Shown here: piece by piece, positions 50,101 to 62,800 of the stretch | Layout of the letters: the number at the start of each line of letters is the position of its first letter | Position numbering within the stretch: position 1 is the stretch's first letter | The notes under the pieces: model-generated | The model's input: only the letters and a program-made list of their open reading frames with translations | What the model was told of the DNA's origin: nothing | The model's database searches: none | DNA from: Diprion similis | Taxonomy: Eukaryota > Arthropoda > Insecta > Hymenoptera > Diprionidae | Assembly (NCBI RefSeq): GCF_021155765.1 | Contig: NC_060118.1 | Location: 12,722,146-12,786,145, forward strand | Direction of reading: 5' to 3' | Length of the DNA: 64,000 nucleotides | Position numbers and translations under genes: made by a program

Positions 50101-53100
50101 CCCAGACAAAAGATTTTTCGGCCAAAAAAAATTCAAGGCTAACCCCTTTGCATTTTTGGCGAAAATTTCGACGACTTTGAAAAGTGCCGCAATTAATTCT
50201 TTAGGGTACTATTCCGACGTGATTTTGCGAGAGGAATCGATTGATCGCAGTCCCGATACGCTGCGAGCAACACCTGCAAAGTTACAGCCGAAAAACTGCA
50301 AATTTTCGTCGGCAATTCTCTGCTGCTGGTCCTAGGCTATTTTTGATGTGTTTTCTGAGTTCCTGGGCGTCGAATTAGTCTAAAAAGCGTCATACGGATC
50401 GATTCCCAGACAAAAGATTTTTCGGCCAAAAAAAATCCAAGGCTAACCCCTTTGCATTTTTGGCGAAAATTTCGACGACTTTGAAAAGTGCTGCAATTAA
50501 TTCTTTAGGGTACTATTCCGACGTGATTTTGCGAGAGGAATCGATTGATCGCAGTCCCGATACGCTGCGAGCAACACCTGCAAAGTTACAACCGAAAAAC
50601 TGCAAATTTTGGTCGTCATTTATCTGCTGCTGGTCCTAGGCTATTTTTGATGTGTTTTCTGAGTTCCTGGGCGTCGAATTAGTCTAAAAAGCGTCATACG
50701 GATCGATTCCCAGACAAAAGATTTTTTGGCCAAAAAAAATCCAACGCTAACCCCTTTGCATTTTTGGCGAAAATTTCGACGACTTTGAAAAGTGCTGCAA
50801 TTAATTTTCTAGGGTACTATTCCGACGTGATTTTGCGAGAGGAATCGAATGATCGCAGTCCCGATACGCTGCGAGCAACACCTGCAAAGTCACAGCCGAA
50901 AAACTGCAAATTTTGGTCGTCATTTCTCTGCTGCTGGTCCTAGGCTATTTTTGATGTGTTTTCTGAGTTCCTGGGCGTCGAATTAGTCTAAAAAGCGTCA
51001 TACGGATCGATTCCCAGACAAAAGATTTTTCGGCCAAAAAAAATCCAAGGCTAACCCCTTTGCATTTTTGGCGAAAATTTCGACGACTTTGAAAAGTGCT
51101 GCAATTAATTCTTTGGGGTACTATTCCGACGTGATTTTGCGAGAGGAATCGATTAATCGCAGTCCCGATACGCTGCGAGCAACACCTGCAAAGTTACAGC
51201 CGAAAAACTGCAGATTTTCATCGTCATTTCTCCGCTGCTGGTCCTAGGCTATTTTTCATGTGTTTTCTGAGTTCCTGGGCGTCGAATTAGTCTAAAAAGC
51301 GTCATACAGATCGATTCCCAGACAAAAGATTTTTCGGCCAAAAAAAATCCAAGGCTAACCCCTTTGCATTTTTGGCGAAAATTTCGACGACTTTGAAAAG
51401 TGCTGCAATTAATTCTTTGGGGTACTATTCCGACGTGATTTTGCGAGAGGAATCGATTAATCGCAGTCCCGATACGCTGCGAGCAACACCTGCAAAGTTA
51501 CAGCCGAAAAACTGCAGATTTTCATCGTCATTTCTCCGCTGCTGGTCCTAGGCTATTTTTCATGTGTTTTCTGAGTTCCTGGGCGTCGAATTAGTCTGAA
51601 AAGCGTCATACGGATCGATTCCCAGACAAAAGATTTTTCGGCCAAAAAAAATCCAAGGCGAAAATTTCGACGACTTTGAAAAGTGCTGCAATTAATTCTT
51701 TGGGGTACTATTCCGACGTGATTTTGCGAGAGGAATCGAATGATCGCAGTCCCGATACGCTGCGAGCAACACCTGCAAAGTTACAGCCGAAAAACTGCAA
51801 ATTTTCGTCGTCATTTCTCTGCTGCTGGTCCTAGGCTATTTTTGATGTGTTTTCTGAGTTCCTGGGCGTCAAATTAGTCTAAAAAGCGTCATACGGATCG
51901 ATTCCCAGACAAAAGATTTTTCGGCCGAAAAAAAATCCAAGGCTAACCCCTTTGCATTTTTGGCGAAAATTTCGACGACTTTGAAAAGTGCTGCAATTAA
52001 TTTTTCAGGGTACTATTCCGACGTGATTTTGCGAGAGGAATCGATTGATCGCAGTCTCGATACGCTGCGAGCAACACCTGCAAAGTTACAGCCAAAAAAC
52101 TGCAAATTTTGGTCGTCGTTTCTCTGCTGCTGGTCCTAGGCTATTTTTGATGTGTTTTCTGAGTTCCTGGGCGTCGAATTAGTCTAAAAAGCGTCATACG
52201 GATCGATTCCCAGACAAAAGATTTTTCGGCCAAAAAAAATTCAAGGCTAACCCCTTTGCATTTTTGGCGAAAATTTCGACGACTTTGAAAAGTGCTGCAA
52301 TTAATTCTTTAGGGTACTATTCCGACGTGATATTGCGAGAGGAATCGATTGATCGCAGTCCCGATACGCTGCGAGCAACACCTGCAAAGTTACAGCCGAA
52401 AAACTGCAAATTTTCGTCGGCATTTCTCTGCTGCTGGTCCTAGGCTATTTTTGATGTGTTTTCTGAGTTCCTCGGCGTCGAATTAGTCTAAAAAGCGTCA
52501 TACGGATCGATTCCCAGACAAAAGATTTTTCGGCCAAAAAAAATTCAAGGCTAACCCCTTTGCATTTTTGGCGAAAATTTCGACGACTTTGAAAAGTGCC
52601 GCAATTAATTCTTTAGGGTCCTATTCCGACGTGATTTTGCGAGAGGAATCGATTGATCGCAGTCCCGATACGCTGCGAGCAACACCTGCAAAGTTACAAC
52701 CGAAAAACTGCAAATTTTGGTCGTCATTTATCTGCTGCTGGTCCTAGGCTATTTTTGATGTGTTTTCTGAGTTCCTGGGCGTCGAATTAGTCTAAAAAGC
52801 GTCATACGGATCGATTCCCAGACAAAAGATTTTTCGGCCAAAAAAAATTCAAGGCTAACCCCCTTGCATTTTTGGCGAAACTTTCGACGACTTTGAAAAG
52901 TGCTGCAATTAATTCTTTAGGGTACTATTTCGACGTGATTTTGCGAGAGGAATCGATTGATCGCAGTTCCGATACGCTGCGAGCAACACCTGCAAAGTTA
53001 CAGCCGAAAAACTGCAAATTTTCGTCGTCATTTCTCTGCTGCTGGTCCTAGGCTATTTTTGATGTGTTTTCTGAGTTCCTGGGCGTCGAATTAGTCTAGA

Positions 53101-54649
53101 AAGCGTCATACGGATCGATTCCCAGACAAAAGATTTTTCGGCCAAAAAAAATCCTTGGCTAACCCCTTTGCATTTTTGGCGAAAATTTCGACGACTTTGA
53201 AAAGTGCTGCAATTAATTTTTTAGGGTACTATCCCGACGTGATTTTGCGAGAGGAATCGATTGATCGCAGTCCCGATACGCTGCGAGCAACACCTGCAAA
53301 GTTACAGCCGAAAAACTGCAAATTTTCGTCGTCATTTCTCTGCTGCTGGTCCTAGGCTATTTTTGATGTGTTTTCTGAGTTCCTGGGCGTCGAATTAGTC
53401 TAAAAAGCGTCATACGGATCGATTCCCAGACAAAAGATTTTTCGGCCAAAAAAAATTCAAGGCTAACCCCTTTGCATTTTTGGCGAAAATTTCGACGACT
53501 TTGAAAAGTGCCGCAATTAATTCTTTAGGGTACTATTCCGACGTGATTTTGCGAGAGGAATCGATTGATCGCAGTCCCGATACGCTGCGAGCAACACCTG
53601 CAAAGTTACAGCCGAAAAACTGCAAATTTTCGTCGGCATTTCTCTGCTGCTGGTCCTAGGCTATTTTTGATGTGTTTTCTGAGTTCCTGGGCGTCGAATT
53701 AGTCTAAAAAGCGTCATACGGATCGATTCCCAGACAAAAGATTTTTCGGCCAAAAAAAATCCAAGGCTAACCCCTTTGCATTTTTGGCGAAAATTTCGAC
53801 GACTTTGAAAAGTGCTGCAATTAATTCTTTAGGGTACTATTCCGACGTGATTTTGCGAGAGGAATCGATTGATCGCAGTCCCGATACGCTGCGAGCAACA
53901 CCTGCAAAGTTACAACCGAAAAACTGCAAATTTTGGTCGTCATTTATCTGCTGCTGGTCCTAGGCTATTTTTGATGTGTTTTCTGAGTTCCTGGGCGTCG
54001 AATTAGTCTAAAAAGCGTCATACGGATCGATTCCCAGACAAAAGATTTTTTGGCCAAAAAAAATCCAACGCTAACCCCTTTGCATTTTTGGCGAAAATTT
54101 CGACGACTTTGAAAAGTGCTGCAATTAATTTTCTAGGGTACTATTCCGACGTGATTTTGCGAGAGGAATCGAATGATCGCAGTCCCGATACGCTGCGAGC
54201 AACACCTGCAAAGTCACAGCCGAAAAACTGCAAATTTTGGTCGTCATTTCTCTGCTGCTGGTCCTAGGCTATTTTTGATGTGTTTTCTGAGTTCCTGGGC
54301 GTCGAATTAGTCTAAAAAGCGTCATACGGATCGATTCCCAGACAAAAGATTTTTCGGCCAAAAAAAATCCTTGGCTAACCCCTTTGCATTTTTGGCGAAA
54401 ATTTCGACGACTTTGAAAAGTGCTGCAATTAATTCTTTAGGGTACTATTCCGACGTGATTTTGCGAGAGGAATCGAATGATCGCAGTCCCGATACGCTGC
54501 GAGCAACACCTGCAACGTTACAGCCGAAAAACTGCAAATTTTGGTCGTCATTTCTCTGCTGCTGGTCCTAGGCTATTTTTGATGTGTTTTCTGAGTTCCT
54601 GGGCGTCGAATCAGTCTAAAAAGCGTCATACAAATCGATTCCAAAACGA

Positions 54650-54985
54650 AAAATTTTAGGCCTCAAAAAGCGATAAAAAAGTAACGCTAACCCCTACGGA
54701 TTTTTGGCGAAAATTTCGACGACCTCGAAAAGTGCTGCAATTAATTCATTGAGTCACTATTTCGACGTAATTTTGCGAGAGAAATCGATCGAACGCAGTC
54801 CTAAATGGCTGCGGGCAAGGCATGAAACGTTTCAGCGGAAAAGCTGAAGATTTTTAGTGCATCTTAGCTGCTGATCACCTTACGCTTTTCTGGTTGCGTT
54901 CTTTGCATCTGTCGTGGTAGAATTAGTCGAGAAAGGTTCATACAGATTGATTCTAGAGCAAAAGGTTTGTCGCTCAAAAAAATGA
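54650..54985. repeat. Right edge of the array, strongly diverged monomer
   Basis: After the last canonical monomer the sequence still follows the monomer (CTAACCCCTACGGATTTTTGG, AAAATTTCGACGACCTCG, AGTGCTGCAATTAATTC, TTTTGCGAGAGAAATCGAT, GTAGAATTAGTCGAGAAAGG) but with dense substitutions and small indels. Similarity ends near 54985. Confidence 0.85.
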
Positions 54986-56873
54986 ATAATAGTAATAACT
55001 TTCATCTATCGTCACAAGTTTGTTTGTACCCAGTTTAATTAGATTCGTTACTCTACTGACGTTAATAACGTACAAACGATCGACCTAATTGATAACACTG
55101 GTGCAAATTTATTTGTTATCATTGTGTACTCTAAATTTATTTCTACAAGCTCAATCATTCATTCAAATTACAACAAATCCAAGTCGTCAACTTCAATAGT
55201 ACATTTGAGGCATTCTTTCGTAATTCAATCTACTAATTTTTATCTCCTTCGTCCAACATCATAAGGTACTCAGATTTTCTTGTGTATTTCTCAAATTAAA
55301 ATTCATACGTTTTCAATATTTCGAAACTCAATTCTCGTTATCCTCGTTACGTCGAGTATATCGGCCCACGTCCTTTCTATCTTCATCCTCCACCTGTTGC
55401 GTCTACTTGCTTACTCTTCCATATTCCTTTGATTAAAGTCGTAGTCTCCATCTTGTCCTCTCATTTCCATCCAGCTCCAGGCCCTGAAAGATCGCGGCAC
55501 TTTGTAGCACCCTAATTCATCGTCAACTACTCTGTTACTGTACCATCCTGGATTGTCGAATTTTTATTGCATTCACACCCTTCGTATCAGATTCACTTGT
55601 ATTCCATCTTCCATTAAATACACTTTAAATCAACCTCTGATCAACACTACTTTCAATCCATTTCTAACAAGTCAACCCCCATTCCATCTTTCACATAAAA
55701 AACGAGCAACTTGTATTCTAGCATTCAATTCCAAATCTCAAAATATCAACATTTAAATTATTCTCCAAATATTAATTTCATCACTTATAACTAAGAACTA
55801 CTTAGTCTGCACATTTTCAATAAACGAGGATACAGTGTGGGTTTAATAGTAAAAAATTTTATCAGTGACTAATCTTAATCTTTATTACATTTATGTATAG
55901 CATAGTATGTACAATTATATTGGTAAAAGAATGCATGTCCTGGTTCATTCCAGATCATTTACATATTCAATTATACATAATTGATCCTGTCGTATTATTT
56001 ATTATCATAATACGATTTACGTAAGAGGTTATCAAAAACCGTAAGCTGCACGAATTCAGCTTAATTATAATTCATTCGAACTAATTGCTACGAATACGCT
56101 TGTTCAAAATTTATTTACTTTCTTGTGTTTATTGTTTTTTTGTTTCATTTTTTATCTATCTGCTTACTGGAAGACTAGATCATAGCTTTTTCATGTAAAA
56201 ATTATTATTCATCCAAAAATCTCTCAGACTCGACAGAATAATAATAAAATATATCAATAATATATATTTACTAGCATTATAAGACTTCGTCAATCGTATA
56301 TGTCGCTATAAGACACGGATGGTTTTACATATTATCATCAATCAAAAGCGTCTCATTTTTCAATAATCATTGTTACACGATGTGTATAATAATACTCTGA
56401 TTATACACAATTACATAATATTATATACCCATGATTCATCTAATAATGCCCTCGTCATACTTCTCCGGATATTATAATTATTACTATTACTATTATTATT
56501 ACTGTTATTATTATTATCAACGAATCGTGGCACCACTGGTTACAACGTGTAAAAAATGCGTGTAAATTTAATATGTATATATATATTTCTTCCCCTGTAG
56601 GTATATAAATATACCTACATATATACAGTACTCACGATACAATGAAATTTATTGTCGCTGATTTAGACACCGTTAGAAAACTTTTTTTTCCTTCTATGGT
56701 TCCTCTCGATAAGTCGCCTGCAGAGGCGGAGGGATTCGACGAAAGCGCGCTTCTTTCCAGAAGTTTAGGGAGAGGTAAAAATCGACCCAATGATCGTGTT
56801 TGCGAAAGATCATGATGAAAAAAAATAAAATCTTGATAAATTACTGCAGCCGTCGAGTCGGCTCGGTGTCGCC
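54986..56873. other. AT-rich region, likely including the 3' UTR of the PHLDB-like gene; no gene recognised
   Basis: This is unique AT-rich sequence between the satellite array and the stop codon of the minus-strand PH-domain gene. Several TTTATT sequences on the plus strand (AATAAA on minus), for example near 55880 and 56110, could end that transcript. The open frame at 55553-55756 is low-complexity and unsupported. Confidence 0.5.
56470..56518. repeat. Imperfect (ATT)n/(ACT)n trinucleotide microsatellite
   Basis: This is a run of TTA/ACT trinucleotides with occasional interruptions, within the probable 3' UTR of the PHLDB-like gene. Confidence 0.85.
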
Positions 56874-59800
56874 TCAAACACCGTGGTCGAATTCGTGGTA
56901 CCCCTCGGCACCCGTGAAAACGACATCCACCCAAACTCGCATCGCCTCTGGACTCGGTGCCATCAAGTGATAAAGTCGGGCCGACGTCTTGACGATGAAG
57001 GTGAGCGAGGGCTGCGGCGATCTGACGCTGTTCAAGTGGTCGACGTAGACTTCCTCGATGGACTGCGAATGGGGATGGAATTCGTGAATTACAACACTCG
57101 AGAGATATCTTGATTCGTTAGTGGAAAGGTTCAGACTCGAAGTTATGGGGGTGGGGTTGAAATTTGGAATTTCAAAAGTTTCGAAAGCACCGAATTCCGA
57201 ATTTTTTGCTTGAGAAACTTAAAGTGAAGAAATGACACTTTGACGAAGCATCAAAGTTTCGAATAGTCCGCAACCTGACGCTCAAAGTTCCGAAAGTGCA
57301 AAAATTAAGAATCTGAAGCAGGAAATCCCGAATGATGGAAGATTCTTAGTTCTGTGAATTCCTGGCTTGGTGACATTTTACCACTTTTGATCTTTCTTTG
57401 TTTTGGATTTTCGATATTTTTGCATTCGGAATTGTGGTGATTCTGATTTTCGCTTTTTCTCATTTTTTACACCCACTTGTTGAGTAAACTACGCTTTGTG
57501 AGTATATTTTAATTTTCGGAATTTTATTTTATCGAAACTTCATTTTTCGGAACTTTACCGTAACTTGAATTTTCGTAATCTTGATAAGAATCTTCGAAAC
57601 AGTTTTCTTATCTCTCGTTCTCGTAACGATTTTCGATTCTGACGAAACCTTCCGGTCAATTTAAATTCTCAATATTCATACCTGGAAGTAGACAAGGCCG
57701 CGAGCCTTTTTCGCCGAGCTGTCGCTGTAGTAGGATAGGGTTTTCCGTTTCCGGTCAAAGACGAACCACCGTTTGTTCCAGTGGTGAAATTTCTTGCTCA
57801 TCTTTGAGAGATAACCACAGCATGTCGTCGTGTCGACGGAGACGTCGTGGATAAGTTGAAGCTGGTGTCCGGCCGTCTCGATATGGTGTCTCAGGTCGAG
57901 GGACTCCGATTTTATAGGTAAATATCGAGTCAACGGTCGCTGCTGTAATGGAATTACATGAAAACTCAAATTTAACTCCCGCGTGAATAAAACAAGGCAA
58001 ATGTCTGTCTGTCTGTCTTCCTGTTTTATCGACAAAGCCAACGAATCGTATTTTTCCGTTCCTTTATCTCTTGTATAAAGAAATTTATTCAAACTTCAGG
58101 AGATTATTACGTTTGTATGCGATAATTACGTGTTTGAAAAATTGAAGGACAAATTGTGAATTATCCACTTGAAAGATGATTTTCACTAGCTTTTGAGGTT
58201 ATAACGCAGGACTCTTTCCACGCGTAGAGCTAAATTCCTTGTTTTCTAGGGTTTTTTTTTATCGGTTTTCGTAACGATTCCAAGTGAGCAGACAATCACT
58301 ATCATCAACGTTATCATTTCTAAAAATTCGAGGCGATTCCGTCGCTTACATGAGAAAAAAATCTTGAAATACGACTCGGTCGGTAAGACTTGAAGGTTTA
58401 GCTTCTTAGGTTATAATGCACGGTTACTTTCTACGTGTAGATCTAAATTCCTTGTTTTCTAGAAATTTTCTTAATCGATTTTGGTAACGTTTCCAAGTGA
58501 GAAGACAATCACTATCATCAGTGTTATCATTTCTGAACATTCGAGGTGATTCCCTCGCTTAGAAAAGGAAAAAATCTTGAAATACGACTCGGTCGGTAAG
58601 ACTTGAAGGTCTGACGTCACGCTGCATACGAGAACTCAAAATCACATTCTTTGTCGATCCAAAGTCACCCTCACCTGCAGTAATTTCGGCTTTTCCCGAT
58701 GTTTAACCGGTTGCAGCGGCCGCAGCGGTCCGAGAGTGTCGAGTTCGCTGGACGTTTGGGAATGAGGACGACTTCCGGTTCCGTCAGGCATCCCGCCACT
58801 GTTGCTGCTGGTCCTTTCGCCCTCGGATGAGATCCGTTTTTCGTCTCTCGTCTGCAAATCGAAGAAGAAAAAAATAAGAAAACATGATTGATTACTGATA
58901 TTTAGGTCATCTTTTGTTTTTTTACGTAGGTATGCGCAGTGATCTGCAGAAGAGTGACGGCTCGGGAAACTATAAATTATTTTCTTTTCTTTTTCTTTAT
59001 TCATGTTTACACGTTTATATACGCTGCGTGCTGCTGCCGGGCCGCGAGCTATTTTTATAAAATTCATTTTACAATGGAATAGGACGCTATGTGCATCCAT
59101 CCACGCCTCGTTCTATGTATACTTAAACATATATGTATACCTAGGTGTTCATCCCGTTGACACGGCTGCAGCTGACGATCTTGACGAGCTAGTTAAAATG
59201 TTTTTTCAAGCGCTATATATTTTCCGCCACTTCCGCAATGCTTTCTATAACCACACACAAGTCTTTTAGCTCCGTTATATGGTTTATTTTTCTTAACCGC
59301 AAATTAGTATTATTCCAATAAGGAGAATAACAAGATGTAAAAAAAGAATTTTGTATAAAAAAAAATTATAAAAAATAGTCAGAATCTATATAAAAAAAAA
59401 GAATGTATCATAAAATCCTGTATGTGTATATATATACACAGACTTTGGATACCTGGATACCCAGGCTCAAAACTCTGCGACGAATATTTTTAGCGAAGAA
59501 AATAAGAAAAAATAAAAATATTTTTATCTAAATACATATGTCTACCTACACATTCCTAAATTGATCCTAGACTATGCTGCTGACGAAACCAGTTTAGAAT
59601 TTTGTACAGGCTTTAGTAGAGAATTATTAAACTAATACAACGAACAGATTACAATGCGTGCAAAGTGCTCACATTAAAGTTGGAGGATTAAGCCGCGGTT
59701 GCGAAACTTGAGATGGTTAAGCCCGGTTTTCATTCGTTCATATTTTTTAGTTCACAGAGTCACTATACACCTGATATGAAGAGTTAAATAAAGTTCGTGA

Positions 59801-62800
59801 AGAAATGTTTCGTATGCATACACATTCTACGAACGTTTTGTACAACTCTGCAATTTCAAGGAATTTATGTACGTATTTTTACTGAGTAAGAACAATCCCT
59901 GCTTACTGCTTTCTGCATAGTTTCGTCGAAGCCTTTTCTAAGGCGGAATATTTCCGAAGAAGAAGCTAACGAAGAACGAGAGAAGGGATTGGTTTTATTC
60001 GATTGGATAATCGACATTTCAGATTAAAAATTTTTAATTACGAACATGAATAAGGGATGATTTCAGTCAACTTTTCAGTCAAGATAAACGAATTCAATCG
60101 AAAAATTAAACTTGAAAAAAATATTCATATCAATCATATATAGATATTTTTTCCTTTGAAATACATGTATGCTTGTTTTTGTAAACTTCTGACGGTAAAA
60201 ATGAATTTTGAAATTTATAATATAATGTCTTTGCACTTTGTTACTTAACGATATTTATCCGCTGTAGACTACAAACGATTCTCAACTATAATTCGAGAAT
60301 AATGTTTTTCTATCTGTGTCACAGAGATAAATTAACACGATTAAAATAAAGAAAAAAATAAATAAATAAAAATCAACCCATGCACTCGATTATAAAAAAA
60401 CTCACGTGCTTTTTCTTCACATGATTTTTCTTCCTTCCATACTTGAGTGAGTTAATCCATATTAGGGACATAACGGTGTCGACGAATCTCGCGGAAATAA
60501 AATTTTTCAAAAAAAAACGCTGATTAATTCACCCTCGAAAAAAATATTTGAAAAAAATTTACGATAACAGTGAAAAAATTATATAGTTATATATACACAC
60601 ATGTACGTGTATATATATATATATATACATATATATCAGAGGTGCGACCGGCAAGCACAACAAGGTATTTCACAACGAACAGGTATGCAGTTGTGCAAGA
60701 AACTGGCACTTATAATAATCGTGAGGATTGCTCGTTCCTTGGTAAATCAGTGCGAGCGAACGTCAACGCGTTGCTTAAGGCACTGACGATGAGAGGATCG
60801 GGGCCGTTTGATTCCCGCGTCGACGTCGATGCGTCGCGACGCCCCTCCACCCCCGAAGACGCCGCCGCCGGGTTACGCATACCCGAGGCATCCGAGTAGG
60901 TACCTACCTACCTACCTACCTACCTACGTGTGTAATTATGTATTCACGACAATTCATTCGCGATTCGAACGGCGAAACAATCGCGTCTTATTATTCGGTA
61001 TAATCGCGTCGTTCGCAGATTCCGAGAGTTGGAATTGTGCTAAAACAATACAGGGGATAAGACAACGAGACGTAGAGAGGGAAAGAATTCAGAGAATTTC
61101 AATAAGCGATATCGTAATTATGACGGTATCGATAATCCCAACTTTTTTATATTCTAAAGCCTACAGTAGCGAGAAGAAGTAAATCTGCCGATCAAAATTT
61201 GCGAAAGATGCGAAATAACCACGTGACAATAAAGGAATGAGTCATGATGGTCTAAAATTTCATTGAAATCGTGCCATATTTTTTTGATAAACAAAGGAAA
61301 GAGAAAAGCCTTCAGGATTCGTCGTTCCACCATCGTGAATCTATATATAAATCTCGTTCAACGAGGTTAATTTGATTGAAAATCAAGTCCTCGCACAACG
61401 TGCGTTGTACACCGAAATCTAGGACAGGTTGGATGGATGTTTAGTTAGAATCAGCTGCCAGCGACCTCGACTCGGTATTTTCATTGAAACGCGTAAATGG
61501 ATTCTTCACGCACGCCTGGCAGTATTTCAAAGTTTTCATCTAAAAAGCGTTGACAACGTGAGGACATGCACGTCCACTTACATAGCTAAACCCCGTTATG
61601 CAATGATCTTGAGGACCGACACGTGAAAACTTTCTACACTTCATGCTATAATACACGAAAGATAGATTACAATTTTTTTTCACATCCTCTTACTCTTGCG
61701 TTTTTTCTCTTCTTTTTTTTCCCCGGCAATTATAAGTCCGAAAACTACGATTCGAGTTATGCAATAATTTTATTTAACGCTTGTAAATATAATGTTTAAA
61801 GTTGAGTAACATTTTTATTCGCGTCTTGTATATCCGTCTACAAGTGTGCATTAAATCTGAAATGTGTCCGAGAGACGATGGATGGAAAAAAAGATGTCGA
61901 AAACATAAAAAATAAAAATTTTAAAAGAAACAAGAAATACATACGTAAATGCGAAAATACGTATGTTTTATTCTCTATTTTACATTTTTTCTCCTTTTCA
62001 TCGTTCATAGACAGCTGCTGACAGTTTATAAACGACCCCACCCACGATGAAACATAAAATTTATACACGGACAATACACCGTCTATTATTACCTCGTTGA
62101 AATTCAGTCCAATATAAGTGGTTGGCTATAAATTATGATGCATTATTGAGAGAAAATACGCAAGAGACTGCGAGGATTTCGTTATAATTTTTGCATACCA
62201 CATAGCTTACCGGTTATTATACCGATGCTGCATGAAAGTGTCGTCGCCACTACGTCGTTTCCGGGTCGTATATGCCTGCAATAATTAACACTGCACGATG
62301 CCGAGTTCAAAGAGCCTCGGGTCTTATTTAAGTACCCCGGGAGGTGTTAGACGGGAAAACATGGAATTTGCGACGCGCGATCCTCGAGTCGCAGATTTTA
62401 TAACGCACCTGACTGATGCAGGATGATTCAGTATTTACTCTGCAAAATTTCTTGGCGATTTTGGCAACGCTTGAAGAAGATTTATATATGTATATAGATA
62501 TGCAGATGTACGTTTCTTCTTCTTCTTCTTCTTGTTTTTCAAATTTTTTTGATTTATTCAAAAACACGTGTTCTATTTATTCCACGTGATTTATATCGAG
62601 AAATCTCGCCGATTGGTTCGAGCAGGTGCTCCGTGCACCGAAACGACGAGTAGATACTCTTCATCCGAGAAAATCTTCCCGATATAACGCACCTATTCCA
62701 GAAATAGGCTTTAGACGCCCTCCCATGCTCAAATGCCCTCCCGGAAATCCTCCACTATTATCTCGAGAATAGATCGGTGGGAGAAGACGAGAAGAGGACA

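Larger units (their letters stand above)
9391..54985. repeat. 304-bp satellite DNA array (149 canonical monomers plus decayed edges)
   Basis: Head-to-tail monomers of 304 bp run without interruption and all in one orientation. Using GGCTAACC as anchor, successive copies fall at 9441, 9745, 10049 and so on, up to 54371. That is 148 steps covering 44930 bp, against 44992 expected. The -62 bp difference equals three 21-bp deletions (46531, 48031, 51659), two single-base deletions (near 43660 and 44266) and three single-base insertions (near 41653, 48300, 51927). Invariant landmarks in each unit include TTTTTGGCGAAAATTTCGAC, GCAACACCTGCAAAGTTACA, a CCTAGG palindrome in most units, GCGTCATACGGATCGATTCC and an A8 run. 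Main subtypes differ at linked sites. One has GATTAATCGC with CAGATTTTCATCG, TTCTCCG and TTTTTCATG. One has TTTTTTAGGG with TTATCTG. One has GAATGATCGC with CCTAGCTT. One has TTTTCGTCG with TTCTCTG. No transposase, reverse transcriptase, terminal inverted repeats or RNA gene was seen in the unit. Confidence 0.98.

Noticed and set aside
35691..54659. Shorter open frames in the array on both strands (62-73 residues)
   Set aside because: They are by-products of the satellite sequence; identical frames appear wherever the same subtype occurs.
9391..54985. CRISPR array
   Set aside because: The repeating unit is 304 bp with no unique spacers, and the sequence is from an intron-containing animal genome.
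9391..54985. Ribosomal DNA spacer repeats or transposon internal tandem repeats
   Set aside because: No rRNA-like sequence flanks the array, and no transposase, reverse transcriptase or terminal repeats were seen on either side.
60897..60927. Internal telomere repeat
   Set aside because: The unit is CCTA (4 bp), not the insect CCTAA/TTAGG pentamer.
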